Of a stretch of 64,000 nucleotides of DNA, positions 35,739 through 48,200 are shown one piece after another. The notes beneath the pieces are model-generated. The model ran no database searches, was not told the DNA's origin, and was given only the letters and a program-made list of their open reading frames with translations. The stretch's first letter is position 1. Each line of letters opens with the position of its first letter. The translations under genes and the position numbers were made by a program. This stretch comes from Lytechinus pictus (lineage: Eukaryota; Echinodermata; Echinoidea; Temnopleuroida; Toxopneustidae): positions 35,543,420 through 35,607,419 of the forward strand of contig NC_087247.1 in NCBI RefSeq assembly GCF_037042905.1, written 5' to 3'.

Positions 35739-38700
35739 CAGGGGCGGATCTAGCCTCCGCCAATAGGGGGGGGGGGGCCGAAATTTTCTTTCACCCACAT
35801 TTTACCCGATCGGCCGCTCAAAGTTGATTTTTGTTTGTTTCTTTGAAGGGGTTGTCCCAGTGGCGTAATGAGCCAAATTTTTGAGGGAGCTCGAAATGGC
35901 GTATCGCGTAAAATTAATAAGAAGTTACGAGCGAGCGAAGCGAGCGAGCAAACATTTTGACATTTTTATTACAAAATCCAAGTTCGTGATAGATTTTAAC
36001 ATAATATTTATTTTTTTATTTATTTATTGGTATATATGCACATAAAACTTGACCAACAGCACAAGCTGAAAGGGCTAATTTACACAAATTTGTACAATAT
36101 ACAGATATAACAAAGCAAATGAATAAAAACGTAATTACAGTATTCTATATCAAAACTTAGATCCAATTAAAGGATGTTTCTCATAAATTGAAGATTGAGA
36201 GAGAGAGAGAGAGAGAGAAATAAGCAAAGGGGAAGAGGGAGAGAGAAAGAAGAAGAGAGAGAGAGAGAGAAATGATAGTAATGGAAAGAAAAAGAGGGAG
36301 AGAGGGGGTATGTCCTCCAAATAGAAAGAGAAAATTGAGTGAAGTAGAGAAAAACAGAAAGTGGTGAAGAAGAGGAGAGTGACATGGAGAACATAGAAGA
36401 CAAAATATTGTCAATTATGATTGACACTACATAAAGATATGAATATCCTATATGAGATACAGAATGAATTATATATATAAATAGATTCAACATAAGAACA
36501 ATTAGTATTATACATTTTAGCAAGACAAAAACTGTAATCATTTCAAATTTTCCATGTACGTAGGCCTAACCTACAAAAAAAAAACCCGATAGAAAGCTAA
36601 GGAAAGGATGTAAAGACAGAAAGAGGGACAGACAAGGAAATGAAAAGAGAAAAGTGTAAGGGAAAGGACTCAAATAGGTAAAGAGAATAGTACTATAGGA
36701 AAGGGAAAGAAAGAGGCAAGGGAGAAAAAAATAAGGTAAGAGAGTAAGTTAACAAAGTAACAACACTAAAAAAAAAGGAGACAGAAGGAAAGTGGGCTGA
36801 CATGGTGACAAAGGGAATGGCTATATTGTAGAAAACTACTTCAATATCTTTGCAAGGTGAGGAATGGTGGATTTACGGTATCTTTCAGTATTGCATTTGG
36901 AAAATAATATTATCTTTCGCCCTTTTCCCTTTCCTTTTCTCTTTTTTTCGTGATCGTAAATTTTTTTTCCTTATTTTTTCGGGGGGGGGGGGGCAAGCTT
37001 TATCTTTATAACAACATAAATGTGTAATAATTTCATAAGCCCTATTAAAAAAGTGTGTGCGCCAAGTGCGAGCTAAACAATTTTGAAATTTCATGTATTT
37101 TGTTTTGAAAATTCAGTTGAACATTCTGGGCAATGTTTGTAAACCTGAAGAAGATGCATATGTAACTAGATAATTACTTTTTTTATAATGCGTTCTGGCC
37201 TTGTCGAAAAGGGACCTGTTAAGGACGATTTGCAGTTAGCCATTAAAACGATACATATTTCAATGATTAAATAATGCGAGCGCGAAGCGCGAGCTGAAAT
37301 TTTTTGACGTTCCGGCTTAAAAATTAACGTTCTATGCACTTTTTGTGATCATGAACGGTATAAGTATAATGGAAAACAAAAATGAGATTTCAAACCTAAA
37401 AACGGGACACTCTCTTCATGTTTTGTAAATCATGAAAAAATTGGGTATAACTTGGTATCTTCCTACGTTAATAATGCGAGCGCAAAGAGTGAGCACAAAA
37501 ATTTTGATATTCTGATCTAAAACTGGATATATAGGCTCATAATGATTGAAATAGAGAACAAGCTGCGTATCTAAAGAAACATGCGTGCGCGTGTTTCAGA
37601 TTTCGACCTAGAATCTGGGCATTCTAAATACCTTTTTTCATCATGAAAATCAATAAAGCGAGCGCGAAGCTCGAGCTTAAAATATTTGATATTCCAATCT
37701 GAAAAAAGGGTCAATTTAAGCTCTGTATTTTAAGCACTTTGTAGGAAAATGATGAGGAGGATATGAATCACAGTTAAAAAAAAGATCAGATATGTTTCAT
37801 TATTAATACTTTGAGTTTTTGACATAGGACAGGGACATTCTCAGAACATTATGTCATCATATGAAAATGATGACTATCTTCCTATTTCTCTTCCTAAGCG
37901 GGAGATGAAACTTGTCGATATTCCATTCTGAAAAAGGTGCAATTTTCTTTATGAAATTAATATCTTATTTATTAATTTGATAAGCCTAATGAGAGCGCGA
38001 AATCTGTTAATTTATTATGGCCTGAAAACTGGACATTTCAAGCACTTTTGTAATTATAAAATAAGAGGCATGAGTTAATATATTTTCAACAATCAGTGCA
38101 AGCGCAAACCGCGAGCCGAAATTTTTGATAAACTGTCATGAAATGGGGACTTTTAGTAGTTTGTTATAGAATTAATATTGAGATATACATATCAAATCAC
38201 CAATCAAAATGCGAGCGTGCAGCGCTAGCTATTATACGTTTTGACAATTTGACCTGAATAGGGATATTTGAAAACTTCATGGAATACAGGAAAATAATAG
38301 GTACCTGACAAATCAAATTTCGCGAGCGCGCAGCGCGAGCAGTAAATGTTAATATTCAGAAGATAAAACATAAATTCTTACAGAGCACTTTTTAAGAATC
38401 AATCTGTAAATGAAACAAAATAATGAAAGTTCGAATATCCGAGCTGAAATATGTTTTGTATATTGACTACAAAATTTGATATTTAAACTCCATATTGAGG
38501 AAGATACATAAATCATCCAAAAGGCAATGCGAGCGCGAAGCGCGAGCGAAAATTTTATACTATACAGTGGCATGAAAGATTTTAAATTTTTTTTTCCAAG
38601 TCTTCCCCTCATCTTGTTTTATTCATTCACCTTCCTCCTCTTATGTTTCCCCCTTCTTTTTTTCTCCTCTCTTTTCCCTTCTTTTTATTTTTTTCTTTCC

Positions 38701-38765
38701 CCCTTTTTTTGCTCCGCCAATAGGGGGGCCCGGGCCCCTCGAGCCCCCCTCTGGATCCGCCTATG
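35739..38765 (+). mobile_element. Satellite-bearing hAT-like element, copy B (3.0 kb with nested insert)
   Basis: It begins caggggcggatctagcctcc and ends ctggatccgcctatg, with ccgccaatagggggg just inside each end. The left subterminal cggccgctcaaagttgattt and right subterminal ccaagtcttcccctcatc both recur, inverted, in the element at 43076-47919, which fixes the borders. Cores related to gcgagcgcgaagcgcgagc lie near 37058, 37277, 37472, 37659, 38097, 38211, 38322 and 38528. An insertion occupies about 35857-36990. There is no transposase. The 8-bp flanks do not match cleanly. Confidence 0.75.
35857..36990. mobile_element. Nested insertion inside element B
   Basis: Comparison with the inverted copy at 43076-47919 shows that this block is extra. 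It begins cagtggcgtaatgagcc, a hAT-like terminus, and carries gagcgagcgaagcgagcgag (35931), a different version of the palindromic core. It also includes a GA-rich microsatellite (36194-36310), further A/G-rich sequence and a G-run near 36980. The right end is uncertain. Confidence 0.5.
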
Positions 38766-38984
38766 TGAAGGGTATACACTAGTGGAAAACGTCAACACCC
38801 ACACATTATATTGGAAGTAAAACAGACGTCCAAGTAGAAGATTTAATTATTTTAACGTGTGATATCAAGATGATACGACAAATTGACAATTTGTGGTCAT
38901 TTAATTTGACGGATGGTCGGATGTCATTGCATTTTTGCTTTCACTTTCATCAGAAATTAACGATGTTCCGCCCCTCAAAAAGTC

Positions 38985-38992
38985 TTTAAATA
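38985..38992 (+). promoter_or_regulatory. Possible TATA-like box for the ITIH gene
   Basis: TTTAAATA lies about 170 bp upstream of the proposed start codon at 39161, in non-repetitive sequence immediately downstream of element B. The position would give a 5' UTR of roughly 140 nt if there is no further upstream exon. The motif is weak. Confidence 0.25.
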
Positions 38993-39160
38993 CGACTAAC
39001 TCGGTGATAATCGCTATGCAGAAAGTGTTGGTGGTCAGGAAGTCCATACCATTGGCTACCATAGGGTTTTTTTTATTAGCGAGAGTGATCATCTGGCTTC
39101 TGTTGCTGAAAAGTGACTGACTTGTTAGGATATCGAGTGCAGAGAGAAAAAAGCACAACA

Positions 39161-39284
39161 ATGAGAGGCCTGGTCTTCGTTGCTTTCGTTCTCAGTGTCA
39201 TCAGTGTTGGAAGATGTCTTCCTACAAATCTAGGTGCTCATGCAGAATTGTCTAATGACATGACTGCAGTTTTGTTACCTCATG
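39161..39284 (+). CDS. itih-like: ITIH exon 1: signal peptide
   Basis: The ATG is in context caacaATGa, and a hydrophobic core ([14 protein letters not shown]) ends near RCLP, a plausible signal peptidase site around residue 19-21. The donor is G|gtacgt at 39285, phase 1. In-frame codons upstream to 39113 lack an ATG, so this is the first usable start in the frame. The mature start is [12 protein letters not shown]. Confidence 0.85.
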
Positions 39285-42200
39285 GTACGTATACACCTTA
39301 ACTGACAAAGAACATTATTTTATTTTACCATGTTTACCATGCAGTTTATTGACTTTCGGATATTTTGTATGTTTTCATTCAAGTTGTATTAAAGCTATCA
39401 TGATTATTCCAAAGAACTCGATAACAATTCAATAATTTAGATCACACATGTTATTCTTATTCGTTGATAGATGGACTTACTCACCTTCGTTCGTTCTGCA
39501 ACTTTGTATAATTAAGTATCGGCGCATTACTTGTAATTAATAGGTCCGTTTATTAACCTTTAAAAGGGTCGGTATGCTTTCTGTTGCACATCAAGAATAT
39601 ATTGCAAGACTTATACTTGATGGTGTGACTTGAAATCCGCCTTCTTTATTTTATTCTTAATGAGATGAAATATGAAGATTGACTCTGTTTGTAATTAGAC
39701 ATCAAAGTTTGATAAGTCAATCAAATCAAGAAAGAACCTGAAATGAAATTAGAGTATTTGAGGTTTTAAAAGGGCCCAAAGGAAACATAGGATATTATTA
39801 AACTTCCATGCGCATGAAGTTCTAGTAACCATATTTTGGAGACTTCAGAGATGAAAAACAATACCAACTAAAGTGTATTTCAATTTTGTTTTTTGTTGTT
39901 CACTGTTTATGCTTTATGTTGATTTGTATTTAATTGTATCATGGTTGTGCCCCATCTATAATTTTCTTTTAAAGTAAACTCACAGGGGCTCCCAATCCCA
40001 TATTTTTATCATATTTGTATGTATTTGTATTTTCATGGTTGATTGATTGAGATAAACTTCGAATTGAATTGAATTACTTCTCTCTTTCCCTAAAATGTTT
40101 TTCCCTCTCTCACAAACCTCGTAACTATGTGACCTATCTCCTTCTATCCCCCATCCCCACCCTTGTCATCCGTACTCCTCTCCATAGTCCAAGGAGATGA
40201 GTATGGGTATGATGACATTGGCAATGAGATCTTGGATCGAGAGGAGAGGGGTTTGTCCCCATTGGGATCAGGATCTGGTCCTCTACCAGGAAACCTCTCA
40301 GGACTAACAGACGACGAAGACCTAGTCACCGAGTCTCCACAGTTAGCCGTGAGTACGATAGAATTTGGAATATTTTTGAAAGAAGAATTAAAGATGTATC
40401 AAACCATGGCCCTGCAACACCACTCTGTAATCTTTGGATGGGGTTTATGTCTCTTCAAACCATAACTTAAAAAACATACTTTTACAGTCATTTGTATGAC
40501 TATTTCTATTCAAAAATATTTGTATTCTAGTAAAATTCGACTAGGAAATAGGCAAATATGACTATAATAAACATTCAGCTATTTTGTAATTAGTTCTTTC
40601 AACTAGTTCAGTTTTAACTTGTTAATTTTAACTAATTCTTTGTGTGTAAATAGTTCACAGTAATTTGTATACGTGACACGTGTGTCAATATAACATCCGG
40701 GGAAAACATACACATTTTTATAAGGTTTGGTACAATGACGCACGAAAGATGGGATTTGGTGAACTGCTGAGATAAAGAAGTTTTTATATCATTGAGATAT
40801 TTCTTTCAGTTTCACTGATGACTTTCTTGGGTGGGGTGTCTGTTTGAATTAAATTGACTATAAACTTTATTATGGTCGTTTTTTTTGTCAAAAACATCAG
40901 GGGAAAACATACACATTTTATAAGGTTTGGTTCAATGATGGTGCTGACGCGCGAAAGATGGGAGGTGGACTGTTTAAAAAAAAAAGTTTTAATTCCTTTG
41001 AGATATTTCTTTGAATTTCATTGATGACTTCCTTTCGGAGTGTCTGTTTGAAGTTTATTGACTATAAACTTTATTCTGGTCTGATTTTAAGTTATATATT
41101 TGGCGTATAGTAGGCTGAGAGCTTGAGTAAAAGACGCCCGGAAAAGCATACACATGAAAAAAAAGTCATCATGTTTGGTTCAATGTTGGTATATAACCTG
41201 TTCTCACCTGAACAGTTACCAACCTTTTACCCCCTCCCCCACATATATAAACGAAGTAGGATTACATGACAACAATCAGTGAAAAATATTACAATGTTAA
41301 ACATCTACGCAACACTTTGTCATGTTTATCTCATACAAACCTGTAGAAATACCGGAAGATATTAGGAAGAGAGGGAAGATATCCGGATATCTATCGTGTC
41401 TTTAGTACCATTTTCCCAAGCACGATATTATTGTAAACCAGTTTTTCTTTTCGCGATTTCACTATACTGACCTGTTTCAATCCGTTGTCCTATAACTCAT
41501 GCAAATTACTGCATGAATAGTCTATTTTATGGAGAGAAAATTGTTCGATGGAATAATAGAATGGAAAAACAAAAGGAGAACAACCACATGCATTATAAAT
41601 AAAGGAAGAGAGAGAGGGGGAGAAGGAGAGAGACAGATAGACAGGGAGAGAGGGGGGAGGGGGTGATAGTGCGAATGAGAGGGGCGCATTGGAACAGGGG
41701 AAGTTTGCTTCATAGTAGCCTAAATCATGTACACTGTAAAAAAAAAACATTGGGTAAAATTTTAACCAGTACAAGGGTAATGATGTGTCCAATTAATTTG
41801 GGGCAGTATTTTACCCAACGCGGGAAGCATATTGTCCAGTGGTTAAAAAATGATCAGCAATCACTTAAGAATGGGAAAAATTTTCATCACACTGGATAAA
41901 TAAAAATGCCCAAAAGAAATGCCCAGTGTTGGTTGGACACATAATTACCCTCAGGGAGCATTTTACCCAATGGTAGACTTTTTAATTATTCTGGATAATT
42001 ATGATTTGTGTTTGTTCTGTGAACTTCTGTCACCCGTGTAATCACGATCATGGATATAAAGTCTTTATGATTAACCAATCGGCTCTTAATCTTTAAAAAT
42101 GTAAACCCGATTAATCAATATCATGCAAGACGTAATTGATATTGATGGATAAATAATAGATTGATTTTTTTCGCCGCCGGCATCACTCTTGCCATTATTA

Positions 42201-45200
42201 CCATTTTTAGATAACACTCTGTATAAACATGATCTTCTCCTTTTTTAAAGACCAAACCAGAGGTACTCAAATTGGCAATAGCTTCTAAAATAACGGCTCG
42301 GTTCTCAAGTACAGAGGTCCGAAGCAAACTTAAAAACATAGATAAGAATGCAGCAGAAGCCAAGTTTACAATCAGCCTTCCTGATGACGCTTTCATTAGC
42401 GCTTTCTCAATGTAAGTCGACTAACGTTAGATTGGCCCGTACTTTTGTTAACAGTTAATATCACTAATATTTATTTGACATTCTAAAATACAATTCAAGT
42501 ACATTTCGACTTTGTGTAGAGTAAAACAAAACAAAACACACAGACGGGGAGCGTATTCTTGCAATTGAAAATGTGGTTGAAATATAAATTTCATAGATGA
42601 AAAAATATGACGGGCATGCACATAAAAAAAAACATCAGACAGTTCATAATTTGCCTCTTTGTAAAGGAGTATAGAAAAAACGGGTTTATATAATAAAGAG
42701 GGAATATAATTATCAATGATAATAATAGTGCTAATAATACTAATGATAATGATGATAATGATTCTACTACTACTACTACTACTGCTACTACTACTACTAA
42801 TAATAATGATAATAAAAATAATAATGATGATAATAATAATAAAAATAACAATAATAATCATCATCATAATAATAATAACATTAACGATAATAATGATAAT
42901 AATTGTATTAATGACAATGAAGATTACAATGATGATGATTGTGTTTACAGGACCATTGACAATGTCATCTATCATTCAGAAGTGAAGCCTAAGGATGTGG
43001 CTCAGAGGGAGTATAACGAGGCCAAAGCCAAGGGACAGACTGCAGGACAAGTTAAACAAAGGTAAGGCTATTATACATAGGCGGATCCAGGGGGGCCGAG
43101 GCCCCCCCCCCCTATTGGCGGAGCAAAAAAAAGAGAAACATAAGAGGAGGAAGACGAGTGAATACAATAAGATGAGGGGAAGACTTGGAAAATAATCTTT
43201 AAAAATCTTTCATGTCGGGATATAACATTTTCACTCGCGCTTCGCGCTCGCATTGCCTTTTAGGTGATTTACATATCTTGCTCAATATGGAGCTTAAAAT
43301 ATCAAATTTTGAAGTCAATATACAAAACATATTTCAGCAAGAAAATTGAACTTTCATTATTTTGTTTGATTTACAAATCGATTTTTTAAAATGCTCTGTA
43401 ATTTTTTTTGTTTTATGGTCTGTATATTATCATTTTCTGCTTGAGCTGCGCGCTCGCAAAATTTGATTTGTCAGGTACCTATCATTTTCCTGTATTCCAT
43501 AAAGTTATCAAAATATCCCTATTCGGGTCAGATTGTCAAAACGTATCAGCTAGCGCTGCACGCTCGCATTTCGATTGGTGAGTTATGTATATTAAAATCT
43601 CCAATTTTGATAACAGTTTATCAAAAATATCGGCTCGCGATTTCAGCTCGCATTGATTGTTGAAAGATACACTACTCAAAAAAAGTTAAGGACCACTTTT
43701 TAAAACGTACATAAAGATTTTATACAAGGTGTTTTATTTCTGGAAATACCTCAGTACAACTGTCCTAAATGTCCTTAAACACGCTGTAATCAATTTCACG
43801 CATGGGTGGTTTCAGTTGTTGCACAATGTCTCTCGCATCACTGCACATCCTGAAAAGTGGGCCCCGAGGGGTATCAGCTACCGACATGAAGTGGTAAAAA
43901 CGAATGTCTGAGTGTCTTTCAGGCAGTTCAGTAACGAGTGTGACCACCTCCTGCAGCAATAACGGCTTCACAGCGCTGTCTCATGGAGCTGATGAGGCGA
44001 TTGATGTCTCTGACGTCCAGTGCATCCCATGCAGCCTCCAGAGCCACACCCAGCTGCTGCAGTCCAAGTGGATGGGCTTCGAGCTGCTCGAGACTCCTCC
44101 CCATCATGTCCCAGACGTGCTCTATCGGGTTTAAGTCCGGGTACCTCGCTGGCCACTCCATACGCTCAATCCCCTGGCCCTCAAGGAACTCGGTCACCAC
44201 CCTAGCTCGGTGGGCACGGGCATTGTCATCCATGAAATGATGTTTTGTCCCACATTTTCTGCAAATGGCACCACTATAGGTTCAAGGACCTCATCCCTGT
44301 ACCTCACTCCTGTCATTGCTCCCCCTGGGACCACGTAGAGACGAGTACGGTGGCGTAGGTGATGCCTCCCCACACCATGACACTGCCTCCCCCATAACGG
44401 TCATGTTCTGCAATACAGGGGTCTGCAAATCTCTCTCCTGGTCGCCTCCAGACTCTCGAACGTCCATCATTGTGGTCAAGGGAAAATCTGCTCTCATCTG
44501 TGAACAGAACTCTACGCCATTGCTGTCTGGTCCATCTGACATGCTCCCGGGCCCAGTTGAGACGAATTCTTCTGTGAGCAGGGGTGAGTGGGACACACTG
44601 AGCTGGCCGTCTGGCATGCATATTGGCTCTGTGAAGTCGGTTACGGATTGTTTGAGTGGAAACAATCACTCCAGTTGCTGCAGCGAAGTCATTGTTGAGG
44701 CGGCGTGCACTGTGAAAGCGGTTGCGGAGGCTGAGATTCGTCAAGTAGCGATCATCTCTAGGGGTTGTCGAAACTGGTCGGCCACTGCGGGGTCTCTCGG
44801 AGTATAGCCCTGTCTCTCGGTGTCTTTGATTTGCTCTGCTAATGACACTGTGTGACACGCCCATCATTCTGGCTACTCTTCGCTGACTGAGGCCAGCTTC
44901 CAGCATCCCTAGGGCTCTGGCTACATCTGTTTCACTTAGGTGGTGTCTTGGCATTGCTGTTGTAGGCAAGTTGTTGATTGTACAGACTAAAGACGGAAAA
45001 TGCTTTGGAAGACACTTGTCTTATGGCCCACTGCAATGATGCCAGAGACATCATGAAAGAACTGCATGTGTGAAATTGATGCCATTGTGTTTGATGGCAT
45101 TCTGGACAGCTGTATCTTGGCATTGCTATTGTCAGCAAGTTGTTGATTGTAGAGACTAAAGACAGAAAATGCTTTGGAAGCCACTTTTGTACGGGCACAT

Positions 45201-48200
45201 TGCAATGATGCAAGAGACATGAAAGAACTGCATGTGTGAAATTGATTTCATTGTGTTTGATGGCATCCTGGACAGCTGGATAGCAATGCCAAGACACCAC
45301 CTAAGTGAAACAGATGTAGCCAGAGCCCTAGGGATGCTGGAAGCTGGCCTCAGTCAGCGAAGAGTAGCCAGAATGATGGGCGTGTCACACAGTGTCATTA
45401 GCAGAGCAAATCAAAGACACCGAGAGACAGGGCTATACTCCGAGAGACCCCGCAGTGGCCGACCAGTTTCGACAACCCCTAGAGATGATCGCTACTTGAC
45501 GAATCTCAGCCTCCGCAACCGCTTTCACAGTGCACGCCGCCTCAACAATGACTTCGCTGCAGCAACTGGAGTGATTGTTTCCACTCAAACAATCCGTAAC
45601 CGACTTCACAGAGCCAATATGCATGCCAGACGGCCAGCTCAGTGTGTCCCACTCACCCCTGCTCACAGAAGAATTCGTCTCAACTGGGCCCGGGAGCATG
45701 TCAGATGGACCAGACAGCAATGGCGTAGAGTTCTGTTCACAGATGAGAGCAGATTTTCCCTTGACCACAATGATGGACGTTCGAGAGTCTGGAGGCGACC
45801 AGGAGAGAGATTTGCAGACCCCTGTATTGCAGAACATGACCGTTATGGGGGAGGCAGTGTCATGGTGTGGGGAGGCATCACCTACGCCACCGTACTCGTC
45901 TCTACGTGGTCCCAGGGGGAGCAATGACAGGAGTGAGGTACAGGGATGAGGTCCTTGAACCTATAGTGGTGCCATTTGCAGAAAATGTGGGACAAAACAT
46001 CATTTCATGGATGACAATGCCCGTGCCCACCGAGCTAGGGTGGTGACCGAGTTCCTTGAGGGCCAGGGGATTGAGCGTATGGAGTGGCCAGCGAGGTCCC
46101 CGGACTTAAACCCGATAGAGCACGTCTGGGACATGATGGGGAGGAGTCTCGAGCAGCTCGAAGCCCATCCACTTGGACTGCAGCAGCTGGGTGTGGCTCT
46201 GGAGGCTGCATGGGATGCACTGGACGTCAGAGACATCAATCGCCTCATCAGCTCCATGAGACAGCGCTGTGAAGCCGTTATTGCTGCAGGAGGTGGTCAC
46301 ACTCGTTACTGAACTGCCTGAAAGACACTCAGACATTCGTTTTTACCACTTCATGTCGGTAGCTGATACCCCTCGGGGCCCACTTTTCAGGATGTGCAGT
46401 GATGCGAGAGACATTGTGCAACAACTGAAACCACCCATGCGTGAAATTGATTACAGCGTGTTTAAAGACATTTAGGACAGTTGTACTGAGGTATTTCCAG
46501 AAATAAAACACCTTGTATAAAATCTTTATGTACGTTTTAAAAAGTGGTCCTTAACTTTTTTTGAGTAGTGTATTTAACTCATGCATCTTATTCATAATTA
46601 CAAAAGTGCTTTAAACGTCCAGTTTTCAGGCCATATATTAACAAATTTCGCGCTATCATGCTTAAGAAGAGAAATAGGAAGATAGTCATCATTTTCATAT
46701 GATGACATAATGTCCCTATAGAATGTCCCGGTCCTACATAAAAACTCAAAGTAATATTATTAATGACACATATCAGTTCTTTTTTAACTGTGATCCATAT
46801 CCACCTCACAATTTTCCCACAAAGTGCTTAAAATACAGAGCTTAAATTGACCCTTTTTCAGATGGGAATATCATATATTTTTAGCTCGCGCTTTGCACTC
46901 GCTTTATTGATTTTCATGATAAGAAAGGTATTTAGAATACCCAAATTCTAGGTCGAAATCTGCAACGCGTTTATTCAGATCCGCAAATTGTTCTATATTT
47001 AAATCATTATCCAGTTTAAGATCACAATATCAAACATTGTCTGCTCGTGCTTTGCGCTCGTATTATTAATGTAGGGAAATTTCCAATTACTCATCCTTTT
47101 CATGATTTACAAAACATGAATAGAGTGTCCAGAATTTTTTCGCTCGCGCTTCGCACTCGCATCAATTGTTTAGTGATATACTTATCCTTTTCACGATTAC
47201 AAAAGTGCTTAGAATTTCCATTCTTCAGGTAGAAATGTCAAAATATTCAGCTCGCATTATTTGATAGTTAAAATATGTAACGTCTTCATGGCTAACAAGC
47301 GGCCGTTAACAGATCCTTTTTGATCAGATCAAAACGTATATTAAAAATAAACAAATTTTTCTGCTCATGCTTTGCGCTCGCATTATTAATGTTGGAAGAT
47401 TTCCAATTACTCATCCTTTTCATGATTTACAAAATATCTCAATTTTTTTCAGCTCGCGCTTCGCGCTCGCATCAATTATTTAGATAAACATTTCCTTTTC
47501 CATTCATCAGGTAAAAATGTCAAAAATTTTCAGCTCGCGCTAAGCGCTCGCATTATTTGATAGTTGAAATATGTAACGTTTTCTTGGCTAACAAGCTGCC
47601 GTTAACATATCCCTTTCTTATCATATCAAAACGTATATTAAAAATTTCTGCTCGCGCTTTGCGCTCGCATCAATTATTTAGTTGGATATACTTCTCGTTT
47701 AGGATCATAAACATTGCCCAAAATGTTTAAATTTTAAGACAAAATACATAAAATAAAAAAAGCTCGCGCTCCGCGCTCGCACTTTTTAAATAAGGCTTAT
47801 GATATTATATATAAATATATATAAACAAACAAAAATTAACTTCGAGCGGCCGATAGGGGAAAATATGGCTGAAAAAAAATTCTGGGCCCTCCTATTGGCG
47901 AAGGCTGGATCCGCCCCTGATTACATGTCTTCATCCAGGTCACTCAGGACATCTAAGTTAGGACACAATTTCATGATTATTGTCGGTGCTAAGGGATGCA
48001 CCATTACATACCGAGGGGGGGGGGGGGAGGGGGGGGGGGCTGGAAGTTTGGGTTGATGCAAAAAAAAAATCCTTTCTTCTTTGAGCAAAGTTTTTTTTCC
48101 CTTACACCATGGAGACAAGTTTTTTTGTTGCACCTTTCAGATGTGGACCAAGTGGACCATTTTTTTTTCTTTTTTACTCTGATTGTGAGTCAATTCTTTT

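Larger units (their letters stand above)
43670..46570. mobile_element. Palindromic composite Tc1-like transposon (2,901 bp)
   Basis: TA duplications flank it at 43668-43669 and 46571-46572. The two 1,288-bp arms (43670-44957 and 45283-46570) are inverted copies of equal length. I noticed only two base differences: one near 44140 (Tyr in one arm, Ser in the other) and one near 43773. Each arm carries one transposase gene reading outward from the centre. The outer ends start cactactcaaaaaaagttaa. The insertion splits a satellite unit of copy C, whose sequence resumes directly after the right TA. Confidence 0.93.
43076..47919 (-). mobile_element. Satellite-bearing hAT-like element, copy C, interrupted by the Tc1 palindrome
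   Basis: It is the same element as 35739-38765 in the opposite orientation. The left end is cataggcggatccagggggg and the right end tggatccgcccctg, with cctattggcggagc and cctattggcgaag inside. Removing the Tc1 composite (43670-46570) and one TA leaves about 1.94 kb. Cores (gctcgcgcttcgcgctcgca and variants) lie near 43232, 43444, 43550, 43634, 46884, 47042, 47142, 47376, 47452, 47533, 47651 and 47762. It occupies most of ITIH intron 4 and starts 14 bp after the exon 4 donor. Confidence 0.78.

Noticed and set aside
42448..42985. Ile- and Ser-rich open frames on both strands
   Set aside because: Trinucleotide repeat in ITIH intron 3; only 42951-43061 on the plus strand is coding.
45433..45924. 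163-codon frame antisense to the transposase (also at 44316-44807)
   Set aside because: It occurs identically in both arms because the arms are copies. It overlaps the transposase frame and matches no known domain.
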